From Chiridota heheva (lineage: Eukaryota; Echinodermata; Holothuroidea; Apodida; Chiridotidae), in the NCBI GenBank assembly GCA_020152595.1, contig JAIGNY010000456.1, positions 218,501 through 282,500 on the forward strand: 64,000 nucleotides of DNA. Direction: 5' to 3'. Positions within the stretch are counted from its first letter, which is position 1. Each line of letters starts with the position of its first letter. The translations under genes and the position numbers were made by a program. This document shows positions 22,935-33,354 of this stretch, one piece after another. Below the pieces are notes generated by a model that worked only from the letters and a program-made list of their open reading frames with translations, was not told the DNA's origin and ran no database searches.

Positions 22935-24730
22935 ACAATAAACCGGCTCAATTTTGTTAAATTTGAGTGCGGATAAATATCATTCCTTAAAGGTGACAAA
23001 GTATGACATAATCTTTACTTCATATGATAGAATTCAAACTAACAATTTTGGTAAGTTTTAAACATCCCGAAAGCAATCTTATACATGCAAAATTACCAAA
23101 ACATGCAGTTAAAACTTTGTGTAACATTATTTTGGAATAAAAACTTTCATACAATTTATAGTAATAATTTTGTCCCCACCCCTTCCCCTCCCCATTTCAG
23201 CGGGTAAATCCCGCTTATGCATCTGGTTACTGATACAATGACAATATCAATGACAATGACTGGACTAATGAGTTGTGCAATGTGCATTTTTGTTTAATTC
23301 AGTAAACAATAAACGATCCCATGAAGAAATTCCTCTCTATAAATTGGTCAAAATTGCCTGAAACATCCAGACTGTCAATTTCACACTACACTGCACAAGC
23401 CACCAGCTTGCCAAACCAGTATGCAACCCAATCCTCTGCTCATCATCCTCACTCAATATGGGTGCACTTTCAGCATGCAGTCCAATCCTCTGTTCATTGT
23501 CCTCACTTCTGCTTAAGTGAACCTTCAATATGTGTCCACACAACACTGTGGCTGTGTATGGTCTTCATCACTGAAAGTTACATACAGGTCTTAATGATAA
23601 GAGAGAGGATCTTTGTTATGAGTGTAAACAACCTGATGATATTGGAAGTCGGGTTGGGGTATCATTATACCGGACTTTTTATATGAAAAGTCTGGTGTCG
23701 GGTACGGAAAGCTGTATAGAAGAATTTTTTAGCATGCATTTTTTCAATCGTTTATCGTGTACACGATCACACGCTGAAAATACGATAACAAATTTAGGAA
23801 ATTGTTTGCGGAACTGGTTCTACAATAACCACAACTTAACCATTGCAACCAGCCAAAAAATAAGTAAAGAAAATATTTCAACCCAATGTCATTCCCAACT
23901 GTACTGTATGTGATCAACCTCATCGGCTCTGTTCTTGGCAATTTCAAAACAAATTTGTTCGTTTATTTCGCATATTTGTTCATTTATTTTTCTTTTGTGC
24001 CATTTATTCGACTCATTTGCATTTATTTGTGTTGAAAATAACAATCAATGCATTTTTATCCCTGTAATTCTGGATCTGTTTTACAGCTTGTAAAGCAAGT
24101 GCTTTGTCTAACAATAGTGTAGCATAGCATTGTTAATCGGGCCTAAGCCTCTACTCAAGCTTCAGAAGCTTAAAATTTCATGAATCAAAGTGAAAGATTC
24201 GTGGGAATTTAGCACCTGCATTGAAAAGGATTTCATCTTTTGTTGATGGTTCATAAAGTTTGAATTGTAAAATCATTGATTGTTGTGTGTGTGAATGTTA
24301 TTGATTTTGAATGCAATTTAAAAGTATTGTTGGGAAACTGATAAAGGAACTTTCTGGGTGATTTTTCCGTATAAACAACGCATTAATTTTGTAAACCGTA
24401 AACGATGCTTTCGACATGATAATCGGTAAACGGTCACATCCCTAGTTGTGCAAATATAAGACCCATCGACTGTAATGAAGCTTCAATAAACAAATGTGTT
24501 TATTTAATAAAAAACCCAGTCATTAATCTTCATGACCAACTAAGAATCGTAACAGCATTATTAACAGGGCTCTGATATACACGCTAATCACACGTTTTTC
24601 ACCTAGTACCAAACCGCCATATGGGGTATCAGATTTTTATGAATGTACATAACCAAAGGACAGCTGGAAGTTAATTGGCAACGAGAATTTGTGTCGTACA
24701 ACCATAAGATCATTATGTAATTGAGCTACA
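22935..24730. other. No gene; possible hAT-like terminus near 24440
   Basis: A short imperfect direct repeat lies at about 23420-23520 (CCAATCCTCTGCTCATC and CCAATCCTCTGTTCATT). A hairpin-forming segment lies at 23645-23710 (CGGACTTTTTATATGAAAAG). The motif CGGTAAACGGTCACATCCCTAG at about 24428-24449 resembles hAT-type ends, but I found no matching left end. No coding signal. Confidence 0.4.
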
Positions 24731-24743
24731 CAAATAAATGGAA

Positions 24744-25218
24744 TGGAAAGTGATATAATGCCCAACATATAGGGAGGTTGTAATGCCTAAAGCTAAGAAG
24801 TGATACATTGCCCAACATACAGGTAGGTTATGAAGCCTAAACCTAACAAGTCATATAATGCCCAAGATACAGGGAAGTTATGAAGTCTACATCTAACAAG
24901 TGATACATTGCCCAATATACAGGGAGGTAATGAAGCCTAAACCTAACAAGTGATACATTGCCCAACATGTAAGGAGGTTATGAAGCCTAAACCTAACAAG
25001 TAATACGTTGCCTAACATACAGGGAGATTATGAAGCCTAAACATAATAAGTGATACATTGCCCAACATACAGAGAGATTATGAAGCCTAAACCTAACAAG
25101 TGATACATTGCCCAACATATAGGGAGGTTATGAAGCCTAAGCTGTTAGGTGTACGTGAGAACAGTTCTGCTCCAAAACTGTCAAAACCTCCCTGTATGGT
25201 GGGCAATACATACTTTTC
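24744..25218. mobile_element. 9-bp-TSD inverted-repeat element carrying a 50-bp terminal array
   Basis: The left end reads TGGAAAGTGATATAATGCCC and the right end is the inverted complement of GAAAAGTATGTATTGCCC. The 9-bp TAAATGGAA flanks both sides (24735-24743 and 25219-25227). From 24751 to about 25142 lie eight direct 50-bp units of the form TGATACATTGCCCAACATAC then AGGGAGGTTATGAAGCCTAA. The first 29 bases of the unit are the terminal inverted repeat itself. The right arm has one inverted copy only. A 9-bp duplication and GG-type ends fit Mutator-like or Merlin-like elements (inference). It lacks coding capacity. Confidence 0.88.
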
Positions 25219-25224
25219 TAAATG

Positions 25225-25610
25225 GAACGCACAGATGAATACTTAAAGGAGATATAAAGTCTGATACAATCCGTATTTCATATGATAGAATTAAAAGAAA
25301 CAAATCTTCTGACCAAGTCTCGTACTTCCTGAAGTTATCTAACTAACACATTTTTTGTAATTATTAAAAACTTTAATGCAGTACTACTATCTAAATAGTA
25401 CTATTGTATGGGTGCCGCCATTTTGATTTTAAAACCATGCAGATTATGATGTCATCAGCCCAGCAGGATATTGGAATGCTTTGTATTCTATTATAATCTA
25501 TCTCAAGTTTTCTAGCTCATAAAATATTGTTTATCTTTCATAAGAGTCCAAGACATTTTTGTGTACACATAAAATTATGATGTTGAAACTTTGTGTCACA
25601 TAATTTTGAA
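25225..25610. repeat. Dispersed repeat K fragment
   Basis: The segment starting AAAGGAGATATAAAGTCTGA with TTTCATATGATAGAATT and AAACTTTGTGTCACATAAT resembles 22980-23170, 27220-27420 and 27775-27825. The boundaries are unclear. Confidence 0.5.
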
Positions 25611-25611
25611 A

Positions 25612-27225
25612 TAACCTGAACCAAAAGGTTTTGTGGTTCCGATGCTTTTTTTCTCAAGCTGATTGATTTGCAAAATTAGTATTAACTGTCTTGTTATTGC
25701 ATATCTGAAATATTTGTTCCAGGATATTTATTCATAAGCCACACCCACCATGCAGATCAACAAAAATGTTGACAACATTAGCATTTGCACAATAATTAAC
25801 AACATTATCATAGCAAGTATGATGCAAAAATGGTTGCTCATTTATCCTATTTCAAGAATTTGTCAGTAAGCCCCACCTACTTATTAATATTCATGACGTC
25901 ACTACCACAACATTAGAATATATGTACAGACCATGACCCATCTGTGTACGACATATGGCATAAATCCGATATACCATCTATAAGGTACAGTATGGTGTTC
26001 ACATTATTTAGCACTTTCACATTAAGCCACACCCACCATGCATGTTAATGACATCTGCTGATAATATACGCATGTACACATCATGCCCAATATGACGCAA
26101 AATGGATGCTCATTTATAACTTTTTCAAAATTTCCACTTATCAATACGCATGATGATCACCAAAAACATTAGAGAACATCTGCAGACCATGTTATCTGTG
26201 TACCACACATGACATGAATCCTGTTTAAAGTTTTTGAGATGTTTACATAATTTTTGTTTACAAAATCATATTAAGTTTTTATACAATGAAGATGTACATA
26301 CTATAGCTAACATCATTATTATAACAAATATGACAAAACAAAAAAAACATGTGATTGTCAAAATAAAAGCTTTTCAAGATTTGTATATTAAGCCCTGCCT
26401 ACTCACTAATATGCATGGACATGAATCCAGTTTACCATTCTTCAGAAACCGTATCTACAAGCTCTTTTCAGCAAAATCAGATTGAGACCCGGAAATATGC
26501 ATATTGATGAAATTCAATGTTTTTACATCATAAACATGTACATGCCAGCTAACATCATATTAATAAAGTCCTGCCTACTCATTAATATGCATAACATCAC
26601 CATCACAAGCAATAAGGAACATCTATGGACCATGGGCTATCTGTGTACCACATATGACATGAATCCAGTTTACTGTTCTTGAGAAACCGTGTTAACAAGC
26701 TCTTTTCAGCACAATCATATTAGGCCACACCCACTATGCATATTTATGAAATTCAATGGTTTTACATCATAAACATGTACACACCAGCTAACATCATAAT
26801 CCTACCACATATGAAACAAAACATACATGCTGTTGTTAAAATATGAACATTTCAAGATTTTTACATTAAGTTCCACCTACTCATTAATATGCATGACATC
26901 ACCATCAAAAACAATAGGGAACATCTATGGACCATGGACTATCAGTGTGCTACATATGACACTGTATTGTTCTTAAGATATCGTGATGACAAGCTCTATT
27001 TGATAAACCACATTAAGCCCCGCCTATTGCGCATATTAAAGAAATTCAACATTTTTATAACATGAGCAAGTGGACACTACCTAACAACATTATTAACCAC
27101 ATATAAAGCAATACAGACAAACGGTTGTTGAAATATGCACATGCATTTCAATATTTTAACAGTAAGCCCCACCCACTTATTGATATGTATGACATCACTA
27201 CCAAAAACAATAGGGAAGATCTTCG
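25612..27225 (+). mobile_element. Helentron-like (HINE-type) block, copy 1, 3' end lost
   Basis: It starts AACCAAAAGGTTTTGTGGTT then CCGATGC, the subterminal motif shared by the copies at 34302-34334 (inverted) and 61731-61764. The interior is a diverged tandem series of roughly 300-bp units, each with AAGCCCCACCTACTCATTAA, ATATGCATGACATCACCA, CCATGGGCTATCTGTGTACC and ACATGTACACACCAGCTAAC. The 3' hairpin of the 52.6-kb and 63.4-kb copies is missing. Subterminal inverted repeats, a central tandem array and a 3' stem-loop are known features of Helentron-derived non-autonomous elements; the assignment is inference. Confidence 0.65.
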
Positions 27226-27286
27226 ATTATAAACCTCTATCATATGAAATAATGATTGTATCAGACTTGAGGTCTTTTTTAAAGGA

Positions 27287-27330
27287 TTAGTTCAGTGGTC
27301 AAGCAAATTTATCTCAAGAGGACATAAAAT
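27287..27330 (+). mobile_element. MITE family A, terminal fragment
   Basis: TTAA then AGGATTAGTTCAGTGGTCAAG, after which the sequence leaves the family. Confidence 0.65.
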
Positions 27331-27429
27331 TATTAAAACATGCTGTTAAAACTTTGTGTCACATTATTTAAGAATAAAAACTTTTTGACCCCTTTTAAAA
27401 AGAAATACACTATAAAATCCTTATGTCAC

Positions 27430-27470
27430 TGTATATATATATATATATATGGGAAATTATTGCATCATAC

Positions 27471-27563
<93 letters not shown>

Positions 27564-27589
27564 AAGTATATATATATATATATGTATAA

Positions 27590-27656
<67 letters not shown>

Positions 27657-27662
27657 TATATA
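27430..27662. repeat. (TA)n microsatellite
   Basis: About 230 bp of TA dinucleotides with rare GTAC and GTATAAG interruptions, split by a short non-repeat segment near 27450-27473. The alternating Ile-Tyr frames on both strands are artefacts. Confidence 0.95.
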
Positions 27663-27827
27663 GTTCAATACAGAATTGAACAAAATGGCAGCCTCCATGT
27701 GTTGACTTTAAAGATAGATAAATTGAGAAAGGAATTCGATTTTGACTTTCTGTTTTCTTAGTTGGTTAAGATTTTAATCCTCTATCATATGAAGTAAGGA
27801 TTGTGTCAAAATTCATATCTCCATTAA

Positions 27828-28905
27828 CCCTTACTCTACCACATGACAATATTATTGCCATTTTCAAACCACCTTTTTCTAAAAATAAAATCGGGACTTT
27901 ACCAAAGACCTATGGAGTAATAATATTGGTATCATTTGAAAGTACTCGGAAATTTCTTTCAAAAAATTTAACTTTTTTGTAGGCTTCATATTACAGAATT
28001 TCAAGAAAAAGTAGCTTGAAAAAAGGATAAAACTCAAAAATTGCTAAACAAAATGAGCAAATTTGTTGTGTTTTGTTTTCCCTTTTATATCTTACAATAA
28101 CTTCGAGATCACATTTTTGCTTCAAAATCAAACACGCAAATCCTTACACATGATAGTATTGGTTTCTGGTCTAATTTTTATAATCCTTACCTGCAATCTT
28201 TTGTTCTGGAGAATTTTCTTTAAAATTTCATGAATTTCTGGCATTCAAAAAAAAAAAAAAATCATATACCAAAACCATACACCGCACATGCTTCATTGAA
28301 CCACCGTTCGAAAGTACTTGCAATTTCCTTTCATTAGATATTCAAATACAGGCATACCCCCTCTATTTCGATCTTTCTTATAATAAATAAATTTTACCAC
28401 AGCATTTTCAATGGTCATCTGGTGTAGTGGATATGAACACGGCCATTGGCGAGCCCACTAGGTTCGAGTCTCACCGTGACTACATCATTAACAAATTTCT
28501 ACTGCAGTTTTCAGGGGTCATTTGACTAAATCATTTTAGGTGTTTTTTCATTTTTCTCTTTTTTTTTCTCTAAAACTTCTAGATTGGCATTATTGGAAAG
28601 GAAATTTTATAAGGAATCTAAATATGTAACACAAATCTCTGTTTTCAATACTGACAAGAAGTTATACTGGTGCAAAGATTGGCCATTTGCTGACCAATTT
28701 TAGCCAAAAATTGCTTAATTTGTATATTTTTGGTAAATATTTCCTAAGTTGGCTTTCATTACTCAAAAGAAAAATATCTTAGCTTCCATGATTCCAAGCA
28801 AACTTGTAATGCAAGAAAATGAAAGGAAGGTTGGAAAAAAAGCATATGAAAGAAAAAGTTACAAAAATTGGGCTCACATTTTTTAAAGCCCTGCTAGAGA
28901 AAGAG
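27828..28905. mobile_element. TTAA-bounded, piggyBac-like non-autonomous element
   Basis: TTAA lies at 27824-27827 and 28906-28909. The left end is CCCTTACTCTACCA; the right end in inverted sense is CTCTTTCTCTAGCA (11 of 14 match). TTAA targets with C-rich short terminal repeats are characteristic of piggyBac elements (family knowledge). The 1078-bp interior has no ORF and carries a tRNA-like sequence. The right TTAA is shared with the MITE that begins at 28910. Confidence 0.65.
28412..28482 (+). tRNA. tRNA-like sequence (degenerate; SINE head or tRNA relic)
   Basis: The 71-nt segment has an A-box-like TGGTGTAGTGGATATGA and a B-box-like GGTTCGAGTCTC. The outer 7 nt TGGTCAT and GTGACTA can pair with two G-U pairs. 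The T stem (CTAGG against CTCAC) pairs poorly, with two of five positions unpaired, and the anticodon arm is weak. It is most likely a tRNA-derived SINE head or a dead tRNA, not a working gene. Confidence 0.45.
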
Positions 28906-28909
28906 TTAA

Positions 28910-29496
28910 AGGATTAGTTCAGTGGTCAAGCAAATTTATCTCAGAGGACTTAATTTATTAGAGACAAAATGCTGATGACACACACTACTTTAATATCTTA
29001 TTCCGTTAAGGAGATATTCATGTTTTAAGTTTCAAGTCTATCTGTATAGAAGTGACTAGCCTTGTATAAAGTATACTATGAAACGCTGGTGCCTTTATCC
29101 CACTTTCTTAAAAAATTGTTTATGTATTCGAAAGAAAATTAACTTTAACATATTCACTATTTGATTTTTTTTTCTTCAAAGCAACTTTCTTTAGGTGGTA
29201 AATTTTAATTTCACTTACTAGTTTTTGTCTTACTATATACTTTCCTGACATTTATTACAGTTGTTAAGCCACAAAATAGCAGGAAATAATACAATAGAAT
29301 ACATGAAGGTTTTGAGGAATCTTGGGGGAGTGACATCACAACTAGTCTGATTTCAGTCACTTCACTCACATGATGCAGAACTACAAACCTGAATATCTCC
29401 TTAACAGAATAAGATTTTCCAATGTTTTATTCATCATTTTGTATCTTTTAAAGTCCCCCTTCAAATTTAAGATTGCTGAACCACTGAACTAATCCT
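28910..29496. mobile_element. MITE family A, full copy 3
   Basis: It begins AGGATTAGTTCAGTGGTCAA and ends TGAACTAATCCT, flanked by TTAA at 28906-28909 and 29497-29500. At 587 bp it is nearly the length of the 6030-6613 copy, so that length is probably the family's full size. Confidence 0.88.
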
Positions 29497-29550
29497 TTAA
29501 CTGTTAAGGATCAAGAAACTTAATGTCAAGGATTGATCTCTTAATTAGTA

Positions 29551-29855
29551 GGAAAGTGATATATTGCCCAACATACAGGGAGGTTTTGAAAATTTTGAAG
29601 CAAACCATCCATACTATATCAGGTCACATGTATAACAGACCTCCGTGGTGTAGTGGTAAGTGCTTTGTCCTCTTACCCACACATCCAGGGTTAGTATCTT
29701 GGTGGGTCTGCAACCAGTGAGTTCACAACTGGTTATCAAAGGCCATGGCTGTCTTGATATAATGTCCAGTACTGGATGCTTTCGGGACGTTTCTATGCTA
29801 TGTTTAGAGTTGGGCTTCAGAACCTCCCTGTATGTTGGGCAATTTATCTCTTTCC
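29551..29855. mobile_element. 9-bp-TSD inverted-repeat element, short form
   Basis: The perfect 9-bp duplication TAATTAGTA lies at 29542-29550 and 29856-29864. The left terminus GGAAAGTGATATATTGCCC and the right terminus (inverted GGAAAGAGATAAATTGCCC) both continue into CAACATACAGGGAGGTT. It is a sibling of 24744-25218 but has only one copy of the terminal unit on each side. The centre is occupied by a SINE. Confidence 0.9.
29638..29805 (+). mobile_element. tRNA-derived SINE nested in the 9-bp-TSD element
   Basis: An A-box-like GTGGTGTAGTGGTAAGTGC (29646-29664) and a B-box-like GGTTAGTATCT (29689-29699) are spaced as in tRNA promoters. A body follows with GGGTCTGCAACCAGTGAG, CAACTGGTTATCAAAGGC and GTCTTGATATAATG, also seen in the element at about 30012-30175. 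Confidence 0.65.
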
Positions 29856-29937
29856 TAATTAGTACCTATTCCTTACTTTTAGGGATTTAAAAATACAGGA
29901 TTATCTTAGTTTTTGCTGTCCAATTGAAATTCATTAA

Positions 29938-30568
29938 ATGATTAGTTCAGTGGTCATTGCATGTCCATCTTATATGAAAGAGGACTTCAAAAGAAACCAA
30001 GGTGGTGAAGACACCTTCGTGGCAGTGCCGTAAAACTTCAGTTTTCTGATCTAGAATCCCGGGGTCTCCAACCAGTACTCCACGACTGGTTACTAAAACC
30101 GCCGTGGGCGTCTTGACATAAATACTCCAACAAAGGTCTGTTGGGATGTAAAAAAACCTTGGAGAACCAACCATGCAACCAACTCAGAAACCGTTCAATT
30201 ATCCTATTCTGTCACGGAGATATTCAAGTTTACAGCTCTGTCTTATCTGTGTAGACATGACTGTAGTGTATAAGTTTACTATGGAAAGTTGGCATCCTCA
30301 TCCTCACATTCTTAATAATTGTTAATGTATTTCAAAGAAAGTTTACTTAATTTTTTAACTATTTTGAATTGTTTTTCCTCAAATTTTTTTGAGGTGGTGG
30401 TATGTTATAAATACCTTTCCTATATCAGTTTGACTACTTTTTTTGACATATCCCAAGGTTTTTAAGCCACAAAATTACAGGACAAATTGATAGAATACAT
30501 AAAGACTTTGAGGAATCTAAGGCTATTACATCACAACTAGTCTTATTTTAGTCGTTTCTACACAAACT
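29938..30568. mobile_element. MITE family A, copy 4, interrupted by a SINE
   Basis: The left end ATGATTAGTTCAGTGGTCAT follows TTAA (29934-29937). The left arm stops near 30011 and resumes near 30178 (TTATCCTATTCTGTCACGGA). The right arm runs to GTCGTTTCTACACAAAC and then ends abruptly at the AAGCTTGC-type sequence, so the right terminus is lost. Confidence 0.75.
30012..30175 (+). mobile_element. tRNA-derived SINE nested in MITE family A
   Basis: The body GGTCTCCAACCAGTACTCC, CGACTGGTTACTAAAACCGC and GGGCGTCTTGACATAAATAC aligns with the SINE at 29638-29805. The tRNA-like head is more decayed here. Probably a variant of the same SINE family. Confidence 0.55.
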
Positions 30569-30745
30569 TTACTGGCTTGCACAGAGTAACATTACCTTGT
30601 GCAAATTGGCAAAAAAATTGTAAGCTTCCGTAAGCTTGCAGAAAGTTTTTAATAGCTTGTGCAATCTTGCAAAAAGTGTTTGACAGTTTCTACAAGCTAG
30701 CAAGCTTGTAATTGTTCCAAATACTAGCTGTACAAGCTTGCCACA
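30569..30745. repeat. AAGCTTGC-type repeat, copy 3, leading into the 17-bp array
   Basis: It contains GCTTCCGTAAGCTTGCAG, TTGCACAAGC-like units and GTTCCAAATACTAGC, as in the 17.4-kb and 58.8-kb elements. At about 30740 it passes without a clear break into GC-rich 17-bp units. Confidence 0.65.
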
Positions 30746-31335
30746 TGCCTGAAGCATGTCGCAAACATGCCTGAAGCGTGCCGCAAGCATGCCAATGCCT
30801 GCAGCATGCCGATGCCTGAAAAGCGTGCCGATGCCTGAGGCGTGCCGATGCCTGACGCATGCCGATGCCTGAGGCGTGCCGATGCCTGAGGCGTGCCGAT
30901 GCCTGAGGCGTGCTGCAGCCGCACGCGAGCGCGAGCCGCAGCCGCAGCCGCAGCCGCAGGCGTGCCGCAGCCGCAGGCGTGCCGCAGCCGCAGGCGCAGC
31001 CGCAGCCGTGTGCGCGCGCAGCGTGCGCAGCGCGCCGTGCGGCGCCTGCAGGCGTGCGCAGCCGCAGGCGTGCCGCAGCCGCAGGCGTGCCGCAGCCGCA
31101 GGCGTGCCGCAGCTGCAGCCGCAAGCGTGCCGCAGCCGCAAGCGTGACGCAGCCGCAAGCGTGCCGCAGCCGCAAGCGTGCCGCAGCCCCAAGCGTGCCG
31201 CAGCCGCAAGCGTGCCGCAGCCGCAAGCGTGCCGCAGCCGCAAGTGTGCCGCAGCCGCAAGCGTGCCGCAGCCGCAAGCGTTCCGCAGCCGCAAGCGTTC
31301 TGCAGCCGCAAGCGTGCCGCAGCCGCAAGCGTCCT
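30735..31335 (+). repeat. GC-rich 17-bp minisatellite in three sub-blocks
   Basis: Unit types are GCCGATGCCTGAGGCGT (mainly 30780-30912), GCCGCAGCCGCAGGCGT (about 30950-31110) and GCCGCAGCCGCAAGCGT (about 31110-31335). All are 17 bp and share the GCGT end. The first units, such as GCCGCAAGCATGCC, still resemble the AT-richer GCAAGCATGCTGCAAGC units of the AAGCTTGC elements. A disordered GC-rich core (about 30915-31060) interrupts the array. CpG is dense, unlike the AT-rich surroundings. Seventeen is not a multiple of three, so the overlapping 150-240-codon Ala/Arg/Cys-rich frames on both strands are repeat artefacts. Confidence 0.92.
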
Positions 31336-31524
31336 GCTAGAAAAAGAGAATGCTATCGCAGAAAATTTTACACAGCAAATTAACAGTAGATATTCAAAAT
31401 AAAACTCAATTTTTTTTAAATGATTGCTACGTGTTCCTCAGACCAATATAGAGATAGAATAATTTTAGCTAATTAATTATTGAAATTGAGATGAACAACT
31501 TTCCCTCAACCCCTTTACTCTCTT

Positions 31525-31600
31525 ACATGATAATTTCAGTGGTCAAGCATACATGTCCATCCTATATCAAAAGATGAGGACAATATAAAAAATAATAATA
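31525..31600 (+). mobile_element. MITE family A, fragment
   Basis: TTCAGTGGTCAAGCATACATGTCCATCCTATA matches the left arm near 6044-6066; nothing else of the family follows. Confidence 0.55.
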
Positions 31601-31739
31601 AAACAAAAATGAATACAAAACCATATCTCTTGGAAATAATCAAGTCCTGTACATTGGGCACGTACTCAAATTAAAGTTTTAAAACTTGCGTATAAATTCC
31701 CAAATGGCAATGCCCCTTTGTTTTTCTCTGACATGATAT

Positions 31740-32090
31740 CCCGGGAGGAAGCTATCTCCTAGGGATCAACTTATTTCACACGCCAGCTTAAACACCACTC
31801 GCAGGAGTTACTATTTATCCAAGGCAGTTTTAGTCCCCAAAAACTTTGGTGCTCATTCCTTGTGTTATTTGGTTCCTTGTGAGTGGAAATCATTTCCGAC
31901 TGAGATTCGCTCATCACATTCGCTATCTTTATTTAAGTCTAAGTTAAAAGCTAACTTATTTTGTCATCATTTGTTGTAGTTGTTAACTTCTTGGTTGTTT
32001 TCTGTTTTCATTAATTTCTCTCATTTACCTTTTGTACAGCACTTTGGGATTGTATATTCAATGGAAAGCACTTTATAATATCATTATTTT
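31740..32090 (+). pseudogene. CR1/L2-like LINE, 3' end only
   Basis: One frame reads FGAHSLCYLVPCEWKSFPTE and SSHSLSLFKSKLKANLF (about 31848-31965), the characteristic tail of CR1/L2-type polyproteins, in which a W-N/K-S-LP motif is followed by FKSKLKTHLF. The 3' UTR ends TTGGGATTGTATATTCAATGGAAAGCACTTTATAAT and passes into a microsatellite. Only the last ~110 residues remain. The rest was lost by 5' truncation, which is usual for this class. Confidence 0.78.
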
Positions 32091-32233
32091 TAATATCAAT
32101 ATTAATATAAATATTAATATTATTATTAATAATATTATCATTAATAATATTATTATTATTAATATTATCATTAATATTTATATCAATATTAATATTGTTA
32201 TTATTATTATTAGTGTTATTATCATTATTATTA

Positions 32234-32306
<73 letters not shown>

Positions 32307-32320
32307 CATTATTAGTTCTA
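32080..32320 (+). repeat. (ATT)n-type microsatellite at the LINE 3' end
   Basis: AATATTAATATT motifs grade into pure ATT repeats (about 32230-32300). It lies immediately 3' of the LINE tail, as expected for simple-sequence growth from a LINE terminus. Confidence 0.9.
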
Positions 32321-32329
32321 AAACAAATG

Positions 32330-33350
32330 AAATCAGACTAAAATACATCCTCACATTATTTCTGTTAGTTTATTGAAAACTTTTTTGGAAACTTTTCGAA
32401 TCTATTTTGATTCTCCTTTCTGTAATTTCCATCTGAACAAGTTGGCCATAACGTCCTGCCCTCCTACCACAATCGTCCTACTTCAAACCACTGACCCACT
32501 TTTATCAATCAACTGGGAATATTTCCAAATTCACCTTCTTTACACTAGCACAAAAGTTGGGCTTCCAAAAACATTTTTGATAAATCAACAGAATGGAATA
32601 TCAGAATTGTAACAAAAAAAAAAAAAAATCCAAAGCGTTCACACTAAATGTCGAGAAGCAATTACAATACATATCATAAAAGTGTCAATCAGCACACAAG
32701 TCGATACAAAAACCAAATGTCTGATTGTATTTCACGAGGAAAGCAACCAGAGAGCTGAAAGTGTCCCCCAGGATGTTTGAAACATTTTCTTTGGCAGATG
32801 ATTTTTGGAAATATTCGATCGAGAACAAACCAAAAATAGTAGGTGACTGTATTATCAATAAAAAAAATTATACAGTTTTGTGAGATGGACCTAAAAGAGA
32901 GATGTACAGTCAAAAAAAAGGATTTCGATCTGTTACCATGGTTACAAAGAAATATATTAAGGACTGAGAAGAAAAGACTTTTTTGTTACTTGAAGAATCA
33001 ACAATTTTATAATGAGGTTATCAATTCCATAGACATTAAGTTCTTTACATTTTTAATTACCTTTTTTCTAGTATAATGATATTTTCCGTCGCGACCAACA
33101 TGGTGGCCTCTGCGATGTATCTATTCAGATCCAGAAAATTCATAACTAACATCTTTATCTCTGCGTGACAAACTTTCTTTACATTTTCCTTTTTTATTCG
33201 ATAAATTCATTACACAGATTAAATGAAAATTAATTAACCAAGCATAACCATTAGTCCATAGAAAACAAGAACTGTCGTACCGACAGCAGGATCAATTATT
33301 CACAGACTGTAAACCAAATGAGCTTGTTTAGGGTAGATAGAAGCCACAAA
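32330..33350. other. No feature recognised
   Basis: I see no gene, repeat or RNA I can support. Short A-runs lie at about 32612-32626. Confidence 0.4.
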
Positions 33351-33354
33351 AATA

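Noticed and set aside
24428-24449. Complete hAT MITE ending in CGGTAAACGGTCACATCCCTAG
   Set aside because: No matching left terminus or 8-bp duplication was found upstream.
24751-25142. 50-bp direct repeats as a CRISPR-like or coding repeat
   Set aside because: No spacers; units match the element's terminal inverted repeat and lie inside its TSD.
27340-27761. Ile-Tyr repeat open frames on both strands
   Set aside because: Pure TA dinucleotide run.
28412-28482. Functional tRNA gene
   Set aside because: T stem has two mismatches and the anticodon arm is poor; better read as SINE head or relic.
30569-31383. Overlapping Ala/Arg/Cys-rich frames up to 241 codons on both strands
   Set aside because: Product of a 17-bp GC-rich tandem repeat; all frames are open and rotate with each unit.
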